DNA of 6,736 nucleotides from CAYTZA01 sp964442365 (GCA_964442365.1 CAYTZA010000032.1:1-6736); one strand, 5' to 3'. Shown: positions 1 through 4,497, counted from the stretch's first letter. A program made the numbers and translations. The notes: generated by a model not told the origin, from the letters alone.

Positions 1-298
1 CATCCAACAAGAGAAGAAAAAAGACAACGAGTATCTGAACGAAGAGTGCGAGGAGGAGTTGTGTGAGGCCCGAACGCGATACGAGAGGGAAGTACTGAAA
101 TACTTTTCTTGCGAGGGGATGGGATGAGTACGTTGCCAGAGATAACACATAGAGGATTATTGCCAGTACCGTAACGATGAGAAGATTTGGACCTTCGGGG
201 TCATCGATAAAAAAGAACATCGCTCGCGCACACACGAAAGCCGTGACACCCAAGATGAGCAGAGAAATCTTTTTTGATTTGAAATACATGGTGTTCAT
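1..298 (-). CDS. Polytopic membrane protein, N-terminal part (runs off left edge)
   Basis: This open frame is cut by the window edge: 99 codons are visible and no stop is reached. The product begins MNTMYFKSKK and has three strongly hydrophobic stretches, at about residues 11-31, 38-58 and 79-98. Short polar loops (IDDPEGPN; a basic loop with HPLARK) separate them, which is the pattern of an inner-membrane protein. The first ATG at 298 is chosen because the frame upstream contains no ATG, GTG or TTG before the TAA that also ends the preceding HAD gene. No Shine-Dalgarno and no clear -10 lie in the 42-bp gap, so it may be co-transcribed with the HAD gene. The family is not recognised from this fragment. 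The E/K-rich open frame on the opposite strand (2-127) is its antisense shadow. Confidence 0.75.
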   Translation of the reverse strand, partial: MNTMYFKSKKISLLILGVTAFVCARAMFFFIDDPEGPNLLIVTVLAIILYVLSLATYSSHPLARKVFQYFPLVSRSGLTQLLLALFVQILVVFFLLLLD

Positions 299-340
299 TA
301 CAGATGAGAAATGGGTGGATGGGGTGGGGTAAGAACCCGT

Positions 341-979
341 TTACAGAATATCCTCTATTTCTCTGAATGACTTCACAATTTTCCATGCTTCTCTTTGGAC
401 TTTTTCAGGTGCGTTCGTGAATGTGACTCCCTTACCTGTTGCTTTAAACAGTTCGATGTCATTTGCTCCATCACCGATACAAACACATTGAGTCAGTTTG
501 ATTTTCAATTGATTACAAAAACCGCTCAAATGCATTAGTTTCGCGTGTTTTTCTTCACCCCCGCTTTGAATATCGCACAAATTTCCAGAATCATCGTAAC
601 TAAAATGTGTGTTTCCTTTTCGTAAACCAATTTTGAGTTCATTGGCAACAGTGTCTACCAGTGTATCAATGGACCCGGAGATAATAGCCAACTCATAGCC
701 CATATCTTTCAGATACAAAACAAGTTCTTTCGCACCATCTGCCAAAGTATACTCTGATAAAATCTTCTCGACGGCTTCTTTGTTTGCACCGTTCATCTGA
801 TAGATACTAAAAAGTTTTTTCAACCAATCTGTATAGCTGAGAGTCCCTGCTCCATACGCTTCATACATTTCTCTATCCTGCACAGCAGTAACACCCAAAC
901 CGATGTTTAATTTGTACCAACTGTTTTGATGGATGAGCGTATCATCCATATCAAAACAGACAAGTTTTATATCTTCCAT
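341..979 (-). CDS. HAD-superfamily phosphatase, SerB-like (HAD-IB)
   Basis: A cytoplasmic phosphomonoesterase of 212 aa, the usual length for the phosphoserine phosphatase-like HAD-IB group. Motif I is DMDDT (residues 10-14): D10 would be the nucleophile and D12 the general acid/base. Motif II is the Ser in IISGS (about S101). Motif III is a Lys in EEKHAK (K144 or K147). Motif IV is GDGAND (169-174), with D170 and D174 as Mg2+ ligands. The helical cap lies between motif I and motif II (about residues 16-90). All catalytic residues are present, so the enzyme should be active. The substrate cannot be read from the sequence: phosphoserine is only the best-known one for this group, and no serine-biosynthesis genes are nearby. 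It has its own promoter, with the -10 six nt before the ATG. Confidence 0.88.
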   Translation of the reverse strand: MEDIKLVCFDMDDTLIHQNSWYKLNIGLGVTAVQDREMYEAYGAGTLSYTDWLKKLFSIYQMNGANKEAVEKILSEYTLADGAKELVLYLKDMGYELAIISGSIDTLVDTVANELKIGLRKGNTHFSYDDSGNLCDIQSGGEEKHAKLMHLSGFCNQLKIKLTQCVCIGDGANDIELFKATGKGVTFTNAPEKVQREAWKIVKSFREIEDIL

Positions 980-985
980 AATTTG

Positions 986-994
986 AGTATAGCA
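986..994 (-). promoter_or_regulatory. Extended -10 promoter of the HAD gene (leaderless)
   Basis: On the minus strand TGCTATACT is an extended -10 element (TGnTATAMT). The hexamer ends 6 nt before the ATG at 979, which places +1 on the A of the start codon. No clear -35 is seen. Confidence 0.7.
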
Positions 995-1032
995 AAATTT
1001 TCCCTTAGCGATTTATTGTGGTCACACACTCT

Positions 1033-1302
1033 CTATTTCTGATTGTTTTCGCGTATCCTCTCCGCAATTTTCCAGAAGGGTTCATCAATTTCTACTGTAA
1101 GGCCGAAGTTATTTCGTACTACATTGATTAATTTTCTCTCTTTAATATCACTAAAATCACCGAAATCGTACAAGTTTGATTCATCAGTGATAAATGCCTC
1201 TGGATGTTCAATCGCGTTAAGTATACGGTTGATATAGGGGACAAGTTCTGGGCGATTAACTTGTTCTGATGCATCTATATTAATCTGTGGCTCCCTTTCC
1301 AT
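1033..1302 (-). CDS. Hypothetical 89-aa acidic protein
   Basis: An 89-residue soluble, acidic, probably alpha-helical protein without signal peptide or membrane segment; I do not recognise the family. An Asn/Asp-rich middle (ESNLYDFGDFSD, about residues 41-52) is followed by a helix and FGLTVEIDEPFWKIAERIRE near the C-terminus. This order faintly recalls acyl-carrier-protein-like helical bundles, but the phosphopantetheine DSL motif is absent, so no function is assigned. The ATG at 1302 has no Shine-Dalgarno. The best promoter is a perfect TATAAT about 57 nt upstream (1364-1359), which would give a leader of about 50 nt. Only 53 bp separate its stop from the HAD start, and that gap holds the HAD promoter. 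A real gene is supported by amino-acid-like composition and by position in a same-strand series. Confidence 0.65.
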   Translation of the reverse strand: MEREPQINIDASEQVNRPELVPYINRILNAIEHPEAFITDESNLYDFGDFSDIKERKLINVVRNNFGLTVEIDEPFWKIAERIRENNQK

Positions 1303-1338
1303 TTTGTCTGATTTAGATTAGATAGTAACTTTACAATA

Positions 1339-1364
1339 TGTGAAACTTTATTCACAAAATTATA
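1339..1364 (-). promoter_or_regulatory. TATAAT -10 box with palindrome at the predicted transcription start
   Basis: The minus strand carries TATAAT (1364-1359). The palindrome TGTGAA-N6-TTCACA (1339-1356) follows it directly and covers the predicted +1 near 1352. A perfect 6-bp inverted repeat at that position looks like a repressor operator. The spacing is 2 nt longer than a CRP site, so CRP is not claimed. The downstream gene is 1033-1302. Confidence 0.45.
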
Positions 1365-1393
1365 TAGAATGATAGTTTCATCACACCCTATAG

Positions 1394-1436
1394 TCAAAGA
1401 CAAATTGCTTTAGGTTTTTCCATGAGGGTGAGTATA
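1394..1436 (-). promoter_or_regulatory. Orphan -10 box with 9-codon leaderless micro-ORF
   Basis: TATACT (1436-1431) lies 7 nt before an ATG at 1423, the same layout as the real leaderless genes of this window. The frame encodes only MEKPKAICL and stops at TGA (1396-1394). It may be a leader peptide upstream of the 1033-1302 gene, the remnant of a lost gene start, or chance. Confidence 0.35.
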
Positions 1437-1467
1437 TTACAGGAACTTTAGCTAGTTTTGTTTAGTT

Positions 1468-1515
1468 AAAAAGTGATTTTTTATGTACTGACCGTCTGGT
1501 AGAAATTGGGACTTT
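1468..1515 (-). repeat. attC-like imperfect hairpin A, after the 1515-1859 gene
   Basis: In gene sense it starts inside the TGA stop with AAAGTCCCAATTTC and ends with ACTTTTT. The outer arms AAAGT/ACTTT (1511-1515 with 1470-1474) can pair. Inside, CTACC-AGAC-GGTcAG forms a small stem with one extra-helical base. The core CCAGACGG is shared with element E near 5720. It could be an attC-like recombination site or a terminator. Confidence 0.5.
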
Positions 1516-1859
1516 CACTCTCTAATTTGTCGAAACCATTGCAATAATTCTATATCTTCAGGACTTAGTGCGAGGGCATTAATAAGCGCACTTTTTCCTA
1601 ACTCGTGTCCATTCTTGATAAGCTCATCAGCTTTGAAGATGCTACTATTCTTTTCTTTCAGAAAATCTACGAGTTGTCCAATTAAAAAGTGTTTTTGTGT
1701 GTGTGTTTCATCAAAAATGTCTTTGATCTGCACCTTAACTTCTTGACTCACTTCTTTTAATTCAAGTAGCAAACTTAATCCTGCCGATTTCAATTCGATA
1801 ATTTCTTTTAAATCTCCATCTTTCTCCATTCTGGGACTTTCAAGATGTTTTTCACTCAT
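1515..1859 (-). CDS. Hypothetical 114-aa helical protein
   Basis: A small soluble protein, almost wholly alpha-helical and rich in Leu, Lys and Glu. It has a charged N-terminus (MSEKHLESPRMEKDGD) and a possible coiled-coil stretch at about residues 17-48 (heptad-like Leu/Ile in DLKEIIELK to EVKVQIKDIF). A C-terminal helical segment contains ALSPEDIELLQWFRQ. I do not recognise the family. An upstream TTG at 1865 would add two residues, but the ATG at 1859 is chosen because the perfect extended -10 TGATATAAT ends 6 nt before it and the TTG would lie upstream of the transcription start. It is flanked by hairpin B upstream and hairpin A directly after its stop, so it reads as a single-gene cassette. 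Confidence 0.65.
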   Translation of the reverse strand: MSEKHLESPRMEKDGDLKEIIELKSAGLSLLLELKEVSQEVKVQIKDIFDETHTQKHFLIGQLVDFLKEKNSSIFKADELIKNGHELGKSALINALALSPEDIELLQWFRQIRE

Positions 1860-1865
1860 ACGCAA

Positions 1866-1889
1866 ATTATATCATACGTAAAATTACGT
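1866..1889 (-). promoter_or_regulatory. Extended -10 promoter with ACGTAA-AA-TTACGT palindrome
   Basis: Minus-strand TGATATAAT (1874-1866) is a consensus extended -10, and +1 falls on the ATG at 1859. The perfect inverted repeat ACGTAA-AA-TTACGT (1876-1889) sits directly upstream in the spacer, where a bound repressor would block RNA polymerase. Confidence 0.7.
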
Positions 1890-1907
1890 CATCCACATTT
1901 ATACTAC

Positions 1908-1947
1908 AAGCCAATCTTTCTTGCCATCTGCAATGAAATTGAGACTT
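1908..1947 (-). repeat. attC-like imperfect hairpin B, after the nucleotidyltransferase gene
   Basis: These 40 nt fold on themselves: AAG/CTT, CAA/TTG, TTTC/GAAA and TTGC/GCAA, about 14 pairs, with a 5-nt loop, single and double extra-helical bases and one internal loop. It begins 6 nt after the stop codon. In gene sense the first box is AAGTCTCAAT, close to RYYYAAC. The geometry is like integron attC sites, but the canonical GTT of the second box is replaced by ATT. Confidence 0.5.
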
Positions 1948-1953
1948 TTTTGA

Positions 1954-2655
1954 TCAATTAGTGTAATTTTTCAGCATTTCCTCAGGAGAATCAGGCAAGT
2001 CAAATTTTTTCAGTTTTTCTGGATAGTATTCATTAAGCACCATGTTATTAAAATCCTCTGGCCAACTTCCATGTCCCATCATGAGTGATTGCTGATAATA
2101 ATTTTTAAATTCAGACCACACCTTCTCCTTATCAGGATGTTTGAGAATGTGCTCAATAATTTTCTTTTGCACTTCTCTAACTTCTCCTGTTGTGAATTGA
2201 AATACAGTGGCAAGTAAATTAATATCACCACGTTCGATAATACCGTCGATATCATCAACATTTACATACATTTCATGATGTGAACCATCTAAATAACCAT
2301 CGGATGATATTTTAATTTCTTTCAACTTTTGTGTAATCATTTTTGAAATACTCAGAAGAGTGAGATCGTCTGTAGCACGTCCTATCAAGTAGTAATCAGC
2401 ATCTGATGGTTTTGAGTTGACTTGTCCTTTCCGCAAAAGGTAGCTGCCATTTACGAGACTGCCAACGATAGCAATAGAAATAAAAATATCTGGAAATTGT
2501 GCCTTTATCTCAGTATGAATTTGAGCAAATTTCTCTTTAATTACTCGATCAATTAAGTAAGCTTCTACAAGATATCTTTTATCTAAAAAAGTTTTCTCTG
2601 TTTCAGAAAGTAATAGCTCAGGATTCTTATTTGGTTGCAAAGATTTCTCAAACAT
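1954..2655 (-). CDS. Nucleotidyltransferase-fold protein (Pol-beta superfamily)
   Basis: A 233-aa cytoplasmic protein with the Pol-beta/MNT nucleotidyltransferase signature. GS (65-66, in IVGSLVNGS) is followed by SDADYYLI with the metal-binding D85 and D87, and a likely third carboxylate lies in VNVDDID (D134 or D135). The family transfers a nucleotidyl group to protein, RNA or small-molecule acceptors; the acceptor here is unknown. The N-terminal 50 residues and the C-terminal 75 residues (EVRE...KHPDKEKVW...) are helical and not recognised. The longest frame opens with a GTG at 2805, but the ATG at 2655 is preferred: TGGTATACT ends 8 nt before it, and the extra 50 codons are read through a 74-bp non-coding repeat also found before the NYN gene. 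Confidence 0.75.
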   Translation of the reverse strand: MFEKSLQPNKNPELLLSETEKTFLDKRYLVEAYLIDRVIKEKFAQIHTEIKAQFPDIFISIAIVGSLVNGSYLLRKGQVNSKPSDADYYLIGRATDDLTLLSISKMITQKLKEIKISSDGYLDGSHHEMYVNVDDIDGIIERGDINLLATVFQFTTGEVREVQKKIIEHILKHPDKEKVWSEFKNYYQQSLMMGHGSWPEDFNNMVLNEYYPEKLKKFDLPDSPEEMLKNYTN

Positions 2656-2662
2656 AGGAAAT

Positions 2663-2736
2663 AAGTATACCAAACCGTGGATAGGAACCAATTCAATGCC
2701 TGGAAATAAGATAGAAGTCGTTGGATTAATGTGCGG
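2663..2736 (-). repeat. 74-bp direct repeat, copy 1 (promoter region of the nucleotidyltransferase gene)
   Basis: It matches 3361-3434 at 69 of 74 positions. It ends with the gene's -10 (TATACT, 2669-2664, with upstream TG). It also holds an internal imperfect hairpin: in gene sense ATCCAAC and a TTCT box pair with a downstream box containing GAATTGGTT. Confidence 0.9.
2664..2672 (-). promoter_or_regulatory. Extended -10 promoter of the nucleotidyltransferase gene
   Basis: TGGTATACT on the minus strand, with the hexamer ending 8 nt before the ATG at 2655. This predicts a leader of about 2 nt and decides the start codon. Confidence 0.65.
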
Positions 2737-2809
2737 GATAAGGTTGGTTTTTCCTTGATTCAAGACTTGATATTTTAATTTAAACAGGTATAATCTCGTT
2801 ATCACGACG

Positions 2810-2849
2810 AAAAGGGTTCCGAACGGTTAACTACCTAAGGACCCCTTTT
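2810..2849. terminator. Possible terminator hairpin at the end of the NYN gene
   Basis: The arms AAAAGGGTTCC (2810-2820) and GGACCCCTTTT (2839-2849) pair over 11 positions with one mismatch around an 18-nt loop. On the minus strand the stem overlaps the last NYN codons and is followed by only four T, so it would be a weak terminator. A better T-tract follows on the plus strand, but there is no gene there to terminate. Confidence 0.4.
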
Positions 2850-3354
2850 CTTTTTTAGCTATCTTCTTTCTTGTGTCGGGTTCCGACAGGTCTGCGTAAT
2901 AGGTTGCTCCAATTGATTTATATAATGATGACGCATATTTTCTTTTTGGAAACAAAACCTTCTCAAGTTTCTTTTCCTCAATCAAAAAGTCAACCAACAT
3001 TTTGTAGTCACCATCTCCAGACACTAATAGTAATCTATCGAATTTCTCTCTGCGATATAATCGCTTCATGACTGAAAAAATAATGTCAGAATCTACATTT
3101 CCTTTCTTTTTTCCAAGCATCGCAGAATTATGTTCACGAAACACTAAGATGAAACCAGCACTTTGGATTTCTTCATACAGTGATTCAAATTGTTCGCCAT
3201 CCTGTACATAGCCGAGATAATAATACGCCCTTGCTACATGATATTTCTTTTCTAAATACACGCGTAGTTTTGACAAATCAACTACCCACGAAGGGTCACG
3301 CATTGTTGTTCCCATGAAAAGATTTTGGCCATCTACATATGCAATATTGTCCAT
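2827..3354 (-). CDS. NYN-domain (LabA/DUF88, PIN-like) putative ribonuclease
   Basis: A 175-aa cytoplasmic protein consisting of one NYN domain, the PIN-like metal-dependent RNase fold of the LabA/DUF88 group. Acidic active-site candidates are D8 and N11 in YVDGQNL, D88 and D90 in NVDSDI, and D114 and D116 in VSGDGDY (111-117). The later segment KVLFPKRKYASSLYKSIGATYYADL matches the last strands of the domain, and a Lys-rich tail follows (RKKIAKKEKG). Nuclease activity is inferred from the family; RNA is the likely substrate. The ATG at 3354 is preceded by TGATATACT, 7 nt away. The promoter region duplicates that of the next gene, the nucleotidyltransferase, so the two are probably expressed alike. 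No antitoxin-like partner is obvious. Confidence 0.85.
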   Translation of the reverse strand: MDNIAYVDGQNLFMGTTMRDPSWVVDLSKLRVYLEKKYHVARAYYYLGYVQDGEQFESLYEEIQSAGFILVFREHNSAMLGKKKGNVDSDIIFSVMKRLYRREKFDRLLLVSGDGDYKMLVDFLIEEKKLEKVLFPKRKYASSLYKSIGATYYADLSEPDTRKKIAKKEKGSLGS

Positions 3355-3360
3355 GGGTTA

Positions 3361-3434
3361 AAGTATATCAAACCGTGGATGAGAACCAATTCTATGTCTG
3401 GAAATAAGATAGAAGTCGTTGGATTAATGTGCGG
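3361..3434 (-). repeat. 74-bp direct repeat, copy 2 (promoter region of the NYN gene)
   Basis: It matches 2663-2736 at 93%. The NYN gene lies exactly between the two copies, so the unit 2737-3434 could have entered, or could leave, by recombination between them. The GTTGGGATTT box (3440-3449, gene-sense AAATCCCAAC) lies just beyond it, between the repeat and the 3468-3833 gene. Together they make an attC-like unit of about 90 nt. Confidence 0.9.
3362..3370 (-). promoter_or_regulatory. Extended -10 promoter of the NYN gene
   Basis: TGATATACT on the minus strand, with the hexamer ending 7 nt before the ATG at 3354. This predicts a leader of about 1 nt. Confidence 0.7.
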
Positions 3435-3467
3435 CCGGTGTTGGGATTTATTGTTCAGATGTACTGA

Positions 3468-3833
3468 TTAGTAGAGATTATAAAAGAAGTCAAAAATTAT
3501 AGCTGGGTACAAAAGGAAGGGGTTTGAAAACTTATCTTCAGTTACTTTGTCACATTCATTTAGGGCACTTTCTATCCTGGCCTTCTCTATAGCAATTTGA
3601 GTACTACTTGCTGCTTCAGAGCGACACCGTGACTGTTCCTCGTCGGTCAATTCATTCATATTCTGCACCCCACATATGTCTAACACGATTGTAATTGTAT
3701 TCGAACTGTCATAAACGTCCATCCTGCAATCCATGTTGTCATTATTAACAACATCATAACCTTTATACACTCCTACTATAAAAAAAATTAACAAAACTCC
3801 TAAAGCTCCTAATGTGATATATAGTTTTCTCAT
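3468..3833 (-). CDS. Small membrane-anchored, Cys-containing hypothetical protein
   Basis: A 121-aa protein starting MRKLYITLGALG. A single strong hydrophobic helix at about residues 5-23 could be a signal anchor or an uncleaved signal peptide, and KGY follows. The central part, presumably extracytoplasmic, is polar and contains four Cys (36, 54, 70, 94) that could form two disulfides, plus a helix with EEQSRCRSEAASS. The last residues (NPFLLYPAIIFDFFYNLY) are hydrophobic and aromatic, perhaps a second membrane contact. I do not recognise the family. The longest frame starts at 3863, but the ATG at 3833 is chosen because a TGTTATATT -10 lies 9 nt before it, and this start gives a normal Lys/Arg-then-hydrophobic N-terminus. 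The ten extra residues would overlap the promoter. Confidence 0.6.
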   Translation of the reverse strand: MRKLYITLGALGVLLIFFIVGVYKGYDVVNNDNMDCRMDVYDSSNTITIVLDICGVQNMNELTDEEQSRCRSEAASSTQIAIEKARIESALNECDKVTEDKFSNPFLLYPAIIFDFFYNLY

Positions 3834-3842
3834 CGTACATAT

Positions 3843-3851
3843 AATATAACA
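3843..3851 (-). promoter_or_regulatory. Extended -10 promoter of the 3468-3833 gene
   Basis: TGTTATATT on the minus strand, with the hexamer ending 9 nt before the ATG at 3833. The overlapping hexamer TATTAT, 7 nt before the ATG, is an alternative. Either gives a leader of 1-3 nt. Confidence 0.55.
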
Positions 3852-3878
3852 GACTAATAGCAATTAGAGACAAGACTT

Positions 3879-3918
3879 TCATACAGGAGCTCGGTCACGA
3901 ATCATTAAGCATATTATA
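3879..3918 (-). promoter_or_regulatory. Orphan TATAAT with 8-codon micro-ORF
   Basis: TATAAT (3918-3913) stands 7 nt before an ATG at 3905. The frame MIRDRAPV then stops at TGA (3881-3879). The layout equals the leaderless promoters of the real genes, so this may be the start of a lost gene or a leader ORF for the 3468-3833 gene. Confidence 0.3.
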
Positions 3919-4017
3919 TTGTTACACTCATAATCTGCTAAGTGTTCTCGACCCCGGCTCAGAAAACAGTATCCTGGACTGTTTTCCTTCGCCTTTGACC
4001 TAATTTTTAACGACTGG

Positions 4018-4081
4018 AAGGAGTATAAAAATGGAAATACTCCTGTGGTGCTCGTCCCTGTCTCGGCGCTACGACATGTAA
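4018..4081 (+). other. Candidate 16-aa plus-strand ORF with Shine-Dalgarno, ending at a terminator
   Basis: AAGGAG (4018-4023) lies 7 nt before an ATG at 4031. The frame MEILLWCSSLSRRYDM ends in TAA (4079-4081), inside the 5' arm of the terminator hairpin at 4074-4113. The Shine-Dalgarno lies in the stem and the ATG in the loop of a hairpin (4019-4044), which would restrict translation. It is the only plausible coding signal on the plus strand, and no clear plus promoter is seen. Confidence 0.25.
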
Positions 4082-4130
4082 AAAGAGGAGCGAAAGCTCC
4101 TCTTTTTACATGTAGCTGCCGATCAGGGAC
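4054..4130. repeat. Long imperfect inverted repeat
   Basis: Pairs run GTCCCTG/CAGGGAC (4054-4060 with 4124-4130), TCGGC/GCCGA, GCT/AGC, then a perfect 18-bp stem (4074-4091 with 4096-4113) closed by a GAAA loop. Small bulges separate the blocks, for about 33 pairs in total. The outer part overlaps the 38-bp repeat. It may be a long attC-like or insertion-type hairpin as well as a terminator. Confidence 0.7.
4074..4113. terminator. Bidirectional intrinsic terminator
   Basis: AAAAAGAGGAGC-GAAA-GCTCCTCTTTTT is a GC-rich stem with a tetraloop. The A- and T-runs make it a strong terminator in both directions. On the minus strand it would end transcripts of the 4234-4497 gene and insulate the 3468-3833 gene; on the plus strand it directly follows the 16-aa ORF. 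Confidence 0.85.
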
Positions 4131-4150
4131 TCGAAGTCTACGACTTCAGT
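4113..4150 (-). repeat. 38-bp repeat with internal hairpin, copy 1
   Basis: It is identical to 6580-6617 except for four bases. All four lie in the hairpin GAAGTC-TAC-GACTTC (4133-4147) and keep it paired. The core CCGATCAGGGAC resembles CCGTCTGGGAC of element E. Confidence 0.85.
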
Positions 4151-4223
4151 ACACCTTGTCGCCTGTTTAAATATTCAGTGTTGAAAACATGGCTACAATG
4201 ACGGAATGATCAGGGAGGTGGCG

Positions 4224-4235
4224 TTGTTGGAATTT
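4224..4235 (-). repeat. Repeat-family box F at the stop codon of the PQ-loop gene
   Basis: In gene sense AAATTCCAACAA begins within the TAA stop and fits the RYYYAAC-like box seen after other genes. A clean partner arm could not be found, so only the first box is supported. Confidence 0.4.
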
Positions 4236-4497
4236 ATTTGTTTCTATATAACCAAAACTGACAAACAATAATCCAAGACACGACCATACCTAAAGACATT
4301 GGAATAATTAATACAATATCCCTCTGTGTTACTCCATAAATGCTCCAGAATGAGTATGAGATTGCAAGGAGAAGAAAGTAAAACAGAGAAAGCCCTTCCA
4401 CACTTCTTCTTACACGATTTTTCTTTACCTGTGCAGTTAATCCTAGTCCTGTAACTAATAACGATAAAACAATAGTAACGATTTTTATCCAAAGCAT
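4234..4497 (-). CDS. SemiSWEET / PQ-loop family small membrane protein
   Basis: An 87-aa protein with three transmembrane helices (about residues 4-22, 37-54, 60-83), as in bacterial SemiSWEET transporters, which dimerise to move sugars or other small solutes. Family marks are the helix-1 end GLTAQVKKN, where AQ stands in the PQ position (22-23), the segment SVEGLSL before helix 2 (like KSISL in SemiSWEETs), and FWSIYG (50-55) with the typical Trp and Tyr-Gly. The Pro-to-Ala change in the PQ motif is unusual, and the substrate is unknown. A longer frame starts with TTG at 4527, but the ATG at 4497 gives the usual family N-terminus. The promoter TGATTATAT lies about 34 nt upstream, so this mRNA should have a leader of about 28 nt, without a visible Shine-Dalgarno. 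Confidence 0.7.
   Translation of the reverse strand: MLWIKIVTIVLSLLVTGLGLTAQVKKNRVRRSVEGLSLFYFLLLAISYSFWSIYGVTQRDIVLIIPMSLGMVVSWIIVCQFWLYRNK

Larger units (their letters stand above)
3852..4233. other. Gene-poor, hairpin-rich gap
   Basis: No convincing gene of normal size lies here. It holds, in order: an orphan -10 plus 8-codon ORF (minus, 3918-3879); a perfect 9-bp hairpin GAAAACAGT/ACTGTTTTC (3962-3986); an 8-bp hairpin AGGAGTAT/ATACTCCT (4019-4044); a 33-bp-rich inverted repeat with a bidirectional terminator (4054-4130); a 38-bp repeat (4113-4150); and about 80 bp without visible structure. The density of perfect hairpins suggests a structured RNA or a recombination/insertion element. 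Confidence 0.5.

Noticed and set aside
2..127. Open E/K-rich frame on the plus strand ending in TGA, looking like the end of a coiled-coil protein
   Set aside because: It is the antisense of a three-helix membrane protein frame on the minus strand that has a proper start; hydrophobic Leu/Val codons read backwards give Glu/Lys-rich peptides.
201..386. 61-aa minus-strand frame across the HAD/membrane-protein junction
   Set aside because: It overlaps the HAD 3' end and the membrane-protein gene in another frame, and has no promoter or family signature.
980..1032. Possible cassette junction between the 1033-1302 and HAD genes
   Set aside because: No arm pairing or box similarity beyond a short ATTTATTG match; the HAD and left membrane genes may lie outside the array.
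2656..2805. N-terminal extension of 50 codons on the nucleotidyltransferase
   Set aside because: It is read through a non-coding 74-bp repeat and the -10 box; the duplicate upstream of the NYN gene is not translated in that way.
2663..3434. CRISPR array
   Set aside because: Only two copies of each repeat, with a complete gene between them; spacer-length periodicity and cas genes are absent.
4054..4130. Insertion sequence or MITE ends
   Set aside because: No transposase, no target-site duplication seen, and the arms meet in a short tetraloop; a non-autonomous element cannot be fully excluded.
4113..4150. tRNA-like 3' end (TTCGAGTCCC on the minus strand)
   Set aside because: The T-loop-like TTCGAGT has no matching 5' T-stem, no acceptor or anticodon arm and no CCA; the copy at 6580-6617 shows it is a repeat.
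4244..4492. 82-aa frame overlapping the PQ-loop gene
   Set aside because: Shifted frame of the same DNA; it lacks the regular membrane helices and family motifs of the 4234-4497 frame.
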